DNA of 26,151 nt. Source: Saccoglossus kowalevskii. Lineage: Eukaryota; Hemichordata; Enteropneusta; Harrimaniidae. Positions 22,318 through 26,151 of this stretch are shown here, piece after piece (position 1 is the stretch's first letter; each line of letters begins with the position of its first letter). The notes below the pieces were generated by a model. It saw only the letters and a list, made by a program, of their open reading frames with translations. It had not been told where the DNA came from and ran no database searches. The stretch spans positions 181,165-207,315 of the forward strand of contig NW_003145791.1 in NCBI RefSeq assembly GCF_000003605.2. The letters are read 5' to 3'. The position numbers and the translations under genes are program-made.

Positions 22318-22514
22318 CCATTTACAATCTGCATAACTAGGTCACATGAACGCATGATAGTACTAATACCTCAAGTACTATATCAGTAAATGCATATGTA
22401 AATGAAAGGTGTGTTTACGGTCAAAATATACTTCATTACAAAACCACACCTCTGTTGTAAAAAATATACAAGGTCCAGGTAATATAAACGCATTACACCA
22501 ATAAAAACAATCTG

Positions 22515-22772
22515 TTATTTCCGCTGCTGAAGAGATAAGATGAACTCGTCACATCTTTCTATCAACTGTGCATCCGATACACTTCTACTTCCCAACGATC
22601 GCATTTTTTCCATCAAGCAGCTCCTGAGCTCAGACACAATAGTGTGCATAGATTTGATTTTATTGGATGACAAATGTTGCATATTTGCTGCATTTCCAGA
22701 CAGTGATGAGAAAATTTCAGTCAAATCCATGAATCTACTTAGTTTCTCAGCTATACTGCTGCATGGGAATGC
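22515..22772 (-). CDS. Minus-strand gene, terminal coding exon
   Basis: Starts after ACATTACAG, encodes AFPCSSIAEKLSRFMDLTEI and a helical, charged remainder (KIKSMHTIVSELRSCLMEKM), and ends ...SLQQRK before a TAA/TGA-type stop on the minus strand. 85 residues. The plus-strand frame over the same bases (22540-22788) is its shadow. Confidence 0.72.
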   Translation of the reverse strand, partial: AFPCSSIAEKLSRFMDLTEIFSSLSGNAANMQHLSSNKIKSMHTIVSELRSCLMEKMRSLGSRSVSDAQLIERCDEFILSLQQRK

Positions 22773-25700
22773 CTGTAATGTAATATAAAAACTTAATGTA
22801 GAAGATATTTGGACATACCGGTAAATGAAACTAGACTTGCTTGCAGTCTGTTGCGATTCCGATGAAAAATTTATGAAAAATAAATATAAATCGCGTTAAC
22901 GAGGGATAATCGCAAAGTCATGTGACTGTGAAATCCAAACAGACTTGCCATCAGTGTAAGCGCCCTTACATTACCCTCCAGATTTGGGGTTATAAATTTG
23001 CATATACGTCATACGGTGGGTGGAGCAACCGAGCCACGGATCATAACAATAAACCGGACATCGCACATGCCTGTGTTTACTTGTCTCGCGCTATGTTTCC
23101 ATGTTGTTGATGCCAACAAAATTGAGTGAAACAAATATCGATTCTCCGAGAAGGCAAGGGTTCGGGATCTATGTTTATCTAAGAAAGTGTGTATGGTTTA
23201 CGAGTCTCAGTTGATACATTAATTAGCCTGTCTTCGATTGGTTGAAACATATTAGACATGTCAATCATTACAAGCCCGAATCTGGCCGGTAATGTGAGGG
23301 CGCTTTCACTGATGGCAAGTCTGTTGGGATTTCGCAGTCACATAACTTTTGCATTCATCCCGCGTTAACGCAATTTATAAATTATTTTTCAAGAATTTTT
23401 TATTGGAATCACAACAGACTGCAAGCAAGTCTAAGATAAAACTTGTGCATGTCATCACATATCTTGGCTCATCGTTATTTTAGAATTTGTGCATTAAAAC
23501 CAGATTTGTAATCATTCAAATTGAAAACTTGGTATTCTAAGTTTGTGCCATTTGTGTTATTTTCACATGGTTTTTCATTTTTCTTGTGAACGGCAAGTAA
23601 CATGCAGGTTTCTTAAGTTTCCGTGGTTCTCAGATCCCTTTGTGAACAGCAAGAATCACCAAGGTAACTAGTAATTGCTATGTTAGCCAAAAAGATAACC
23701 TTTGGCACATGACTAAGTGATGTTATTTGAGAACATTTCAATTTCTGTTGTATATAAGTCAGTCTGCAATAATGTCCCGTACATTCATTAAGTCTGCCTG
23801 CTTAGATTTCAGGAGGTTCAGCATCTCGGACTATTTTTTTTTTAGATAATGAAAACACGTTTTATGTTCACTGAAACCCTTGAAAACATGGAACATCTCT
23901 GTGAGAAGAATGCATGAAAAAAGACAAAATGTAGCATTTTGAAGAGAAAGATTATAGCACTCAAAGTCGAATACACAAATTAAGATATATTCAATTTGCG
24001 AAGAAAAAATGTTAATGTGAGTGACACAAATACAGCTTTATTTTTTAGTCAGATTTTAGAAACGAGTGATCTCGTAGTTTAAATAGCTCTGCTGTCTTTG
24101 TTGATTGTCTTCTCCAAAACAAAGTTGATAAATGTTCTGTACCATGAGATTTTAATGCTTTTTTATAGTTAGGCCACACCGACTTAATTTTATGGATGAC
24201 ATCCGCGCGCGCATTAGTTTTCGCCTGTTCTCAAAAAAAATAAAAAAATCTCCGACGACGAGTCTCCACAGATTGGTTTTCTGTCCAGAACTTGCCGACT
24301 CATATTGTCGCAAAGCACCGGCTTGTCGTAAAAAACGTTTGGACTACTTCAAAACGTGCCAATTTTGTCGTAAATAATCTTCTGCACATGCGTATTGCGT
24401 TGCCGGGAATTCCAACATGGCGACCACGCCACCAAAATAGGTGAGCATAAAAGTTCAGAGGAAAAATAGAGGGATTGTTGTAGACTGGTACGCAATTGAC
24501 GTCGGCCAGGAAGATGTGACGTTTACACAGCTATACAAGAGATTGGTAGCGGCAAGCGAGTTTCGCCCAGACAACTTTAAGGACATATTATCCAGAGTGG
24601 CTGTCCTGCGTTTCTTCTGCAATGATGAGAGAAATGGGAGAGGAGTGGAGGTGTATGGTGGCCTAAAAGTCGGTCAGGCGACAAGTCAGTTTGATTGTTT
24701 TGTCTGCAATGAAGTCGACAAAACTGCAAGGAAAGCAGAGGAAGCTTCCCGGTCTAAGTCCGCTTTTGAGATGAAGAAAAGTTTCTTATTATTTTTTTTT
24801 CCCCATTTTCTGATTTGGACAATTTGCTTGCACACACAGTGAGTAATATTTTGATCAGATGACAAATTTTCATCAAGATACATGTACATAATTTTCTGCA
24901 TCCAAATTTTTGTTGGTGTTTTTTTTCAATACCGAGCCTCTTATAATTTGTTACATAGTGGAAGTAGTTCTAGAGCATTTGTGTCTATCTGAAGTGTCAT
25001 TTTAAAAGCTGTAGTTTGAATGTCAAAGAAGTTAATTTCCAGGTTGCTGTTGACAAACTTATTGTTCATTTTTAACACAGTAAGTTTTTCTTTATTTAAT
25101 ATTTATTTATTTCTTGTTGTTTTTATGATACACTTGGTTCTGTAGTTCAATTCTTAATTTTTATACCAGCTCCGTAGTTCTGTGGTTTTAGCAGCATTTT
25201 TTTTTTTGGCAGGTTTTTTTTTTTTTCGCCCTCTCGCATTAGATATGGGGTCTCCAGAGGATGTCATCCATAAAATTAAATCAGTGTGGCCTTATTACGG
25301 TATTAGTGTTTTCACAATTTAGTTGGTTGTCATGGCAATTACAATTGTTATCATCTTGTTAAGGTCATCAAGAAGGTCAACCAATGGTACCTTACATACA
25401 AGGTATCTGGTAGTTTTCAAGAAGAAGTTGAAAATAAATTTTATCACCAAAAATGTAAGATATCGTCCAAAACTAACAAATCTGACAGAGGTCCACAGAG
25501 TTTTTCAAGAAGAAGTCGAAAATAGCATTTTTAACAAAAAATGTTTGCTAAAAATTGAGAATTGAAGACATCATCATGAACGGAACAAATCTGACTAAGG
25601 TCTACCCAAAGTACCAATATGGTATCAAAACAATTGAGCATGTAGTTTTCGAGAAGAAGTTGAAAATATAATTGTTGACAGATAACACACGACCACCTAT

Positions 25701-26101
25701 ATGAAGAGCTCTTTTCTGTCATCATCAATGACATCTGAGCTATAGAAAGAATTTATTTTTCAGGTAGCATCAAAGAGAAAGTACAATTTTCATCATAATT
25801 TTGAAATAAGTGTAAAGCTGGGAAACAAAGCGAACAGAAAATACTTTTTCCTGTGCCTGATTCAAACTCACAGATGAAGTCATTACGTTGTACTCACCAG
25901 GTCAATGATTTCCATGGCAATGAGATGTCCACCTACAGACTTGAGAAAAAACAGCACCAGTAACGACTGCATAATGCTGGTCATGTGACCCATCAGCTTC
26001 ACCTGATTGGTTGCAGTCAGTGCATAATGTAAATCACATGACTGCAGATATACTTTGAATTTGAGAACTTTCAATGCAGATAGAATTTCTTTCAAGATTT
26101 C
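22515..26101 (-). CDS. Unidentified protein, last two exons, helical
   Basis: Complement of join 22515-22772 and 25898-26101; the gene continues past the right edge. The donor reads GTGAGTA and the acceptor ACATTACAG, both in phase 0. The upstream exon also has a good acceptor (TTTTTTAACAG) in phase 0. The 153 residues visible read as amphipathic helices: leucine-rich segments such as EILKEILSALKVLKFKVYL and SIMQSLLVLFFLK, and a polar C-terminus ending RCDEFILSLQQRK. The codons look coding, the frame is open across both exons and splice phases agree, so I believe the gene is real. I do not recognise the family. An all-helical repeat (HEAT/ARM-like) C-terminus is possible but is inference. It converges on the SYDE-type gene. 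Confidence 0.7.
22834..23431. mobile_element. Foldback MITE with arms of about 165 bp, flanked by TA
   Basis: The left arm 22834-about 22998 and right arm about 23267-23431 are inverted copies, opening GACTTGCTTGCAGTCTGTTG in both directions. Shared landmarks run inward in the same order: the CGCGTTAACG region, GTGACTG.GAAATCC, CAGACTTGCCATCAGTG, AGCGCCCT and ACATTACC. TA lies directly outside each end, as expected for Tc1/mariner-type insertion, although TA alone is weak evidence. The 270-bp centre has no long frame. The arms could fold into a long hairpin if transcribed. Confidence 0.85.
24375..24424 (+). promoter_or_regulatory. Promoter-like cluster: NRF1-like site and TISU/YY1 start
   Basis: TGCACATGCGT resembles an NRF1 site (TGCGCATGCGC), and CAACATGGCGAC at 24413-24424 resembles TISU/YY1. 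This combination is typical of TATA-less housekeeping promoters with very short 5' UTRs. Its position within a transposon suggests a captured promoter, or a transposon promoter that imitates one. Confidence 0.4.
24417..24842 (+). pseudogene. Coding-like frame inside the Harbinger-like element, one in-frame stop
   Basis: ATG at 24417 sits in CAACATGGCGAC, which matches the TISU start element (SAASATGGCGGC) at 11 of 12 positions and overlaps a YY1-like site; an NRF1-like CACATGCGT lies about 30 bases upstream. The frame gives MATTPPK, then TAG (24438-24440), then 133 open codons to 24842. That part is less AT-rich than its surroundings and reads like real protein up to about 24775 (DWYAIDVGQEDVTFTQLYKR, later CFVCNEVDKTARKAEEASRS). 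After that a T-run encodes hydrophobic filler. I do not recognise a family. TAG|GTGAGC also resembles a splice donor, so a broken exon-intron border is possible. Best reading: a decayed gene start carried by the element, either captured from the host or the element's own accessory protein. Confidence 0.45.
25380..25680. repeat. Imperfect tandem repeats of about 90-150 bp
   Basis: The core TTTTCAAGAAGAAGTTGAAA, with an A/T-rich tail ending in AAAAATG in the first two copies, occurs near 25415, 25500 and (as TTTTCGAGAAGAAG) 25646. Between them, AAATCTGAC..AGGTC and GTACC...GGTAT words also recur. A single related copy lies in the first SYDE intron near 13965-14040, so the family is dispersed. 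Short open frames here follow the repeat and are not genes. Confidence 0.6.
25898..26101 (-). CDS. Minus-strand gene, penultimate exon
   Basis: Exactly 68 codons between acceptor TTTTTTAACAG (ending at 26102 on the minus strand) and donor GTGAGTA (starting at 25897). It begins EILKEILSALKV and ends AMEIIDL. Phase 0 at both ends, so it could be skipped without shifting the frame. Contains a hydrophobic segment MQSLLVLFFLK that is shorter than a normal membrane span. Confidence 0.72.
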
Positions 26102-26151
26102 CTGTTAAAAAAGAGAAGGAGTAAATGAAACTGTTTATTGTAATCCAGAAT

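Larger units (their letters stand above)
24172..25291. mobile_element. Harbinger-like non-autonomous DNA transposon
   Basis: Terminal inverted repeats of 33 bp (24172-24204 and 25259-25291) match at 31 positions and start GGCCACAC. TTA lies directly outside both ends (24169-24171 and 25292-25294). A 3-bp TTA/TAA duplication with GG-starting termini is the signature of PIF/Harbinger elements. There is no DDE transposase; the element is 1120 bp and its left half contains a coding-like frame described separately. It sits in the intron of the minus-strand gene, opposite to that gene's reading direction. Confidence 0.8.
22773..25897 (-). other. Intron of the minus-strand gene (3125 bp), host to two transposable elements
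   Basis: Phase-0 GT-AG intron. It contains the 598-bp foldback MITE, the 1120-bp Harbinger-like element and a set of imperfect tandem repeats. The remainder (23434-24168) is AT-rich with no gene; the segment near 24105-24131 repeats a sequence of the first SYDE intron. Confidence 0.7.

Noticed and set aside
22540-22788. 82-codon plus-strand frame
   Set aside because: Shadow of the terminal exon of the minus-strand gene.
23434-24168. Search for extra exons of the minus-strand gene between the two elements
   Set aside because: No frame with paired acceptor and donor in a usable phase was seen.

Overview
This is an AT-rich (roughly two-thirds A+T) window of a metazoan nuclear genome. The evidence is spliced genes with GT-AG introns of 0.5 to 3 kb, long untranslated regions, many short inverted-repeat elements and minisatellites, and no bacterial gene packing. 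The main gene is an animal-specific synaptic RhoGAP of the SYDE/syd-1 family. The repeat texture (many TACATGTA-type words, palindromic MITEs, Harbinger-like and hAT-like non-autonomous elements) suits a marine invertebrate such as a hemichordate, cephalochordate, echinoderm or lophotrochozoan. The sequence alone does not decide the phylum.

Layout. 1-12574 is non-coding and is read here as upstream intron or intergenic DNA. It holds a palindromic MITE at the left edge, a less AT-rich block near 2.9-3.3 kb that could be regulatory, a 24-bp minisatellite interrupted by a 296-bp hAT-like insertion (7438-8150), and foldback and dispersed repeats near 10-11.8 kb. 12575-19233 (+) carries the last four exons of a SYDE-type gene: C2 domain, RhoGAP domain, then a short acidic tail. 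All splice phases agree. A long 3' UTR follows (19234 to about 22295), with two Pumilio-type sites, a 174-codon open frame of unknown meaning, and a convincing AATAAA plus GU-rich poly(A) site. 22515-26101 (-) holds the last two exons of a convergent gene whose product I do not recognise; it looks helical and continues beyond the right edge. Its 3.1-kb intron contains two transposable elements: a 598-bp foldback MITE flanked by TA, and a 1120-bp Harbinger-like element flanked by TTA.

The least expected item is inside the Harbinger-like element: a coding-like frame that opens at a TISU-type start (ATG in a YY1-like context), meets one in-frame TAG after seven codons, and then stays open for over 130 codons. 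It may be a captured host-gene fragment or a decayed transposon protein.

The two host genes are tail to tail, with 236 bp between the best (+) poly(A) signal and the (-) stop codon. Their 3' UTRs probably overlap. No functional link between them can be shown from the window.
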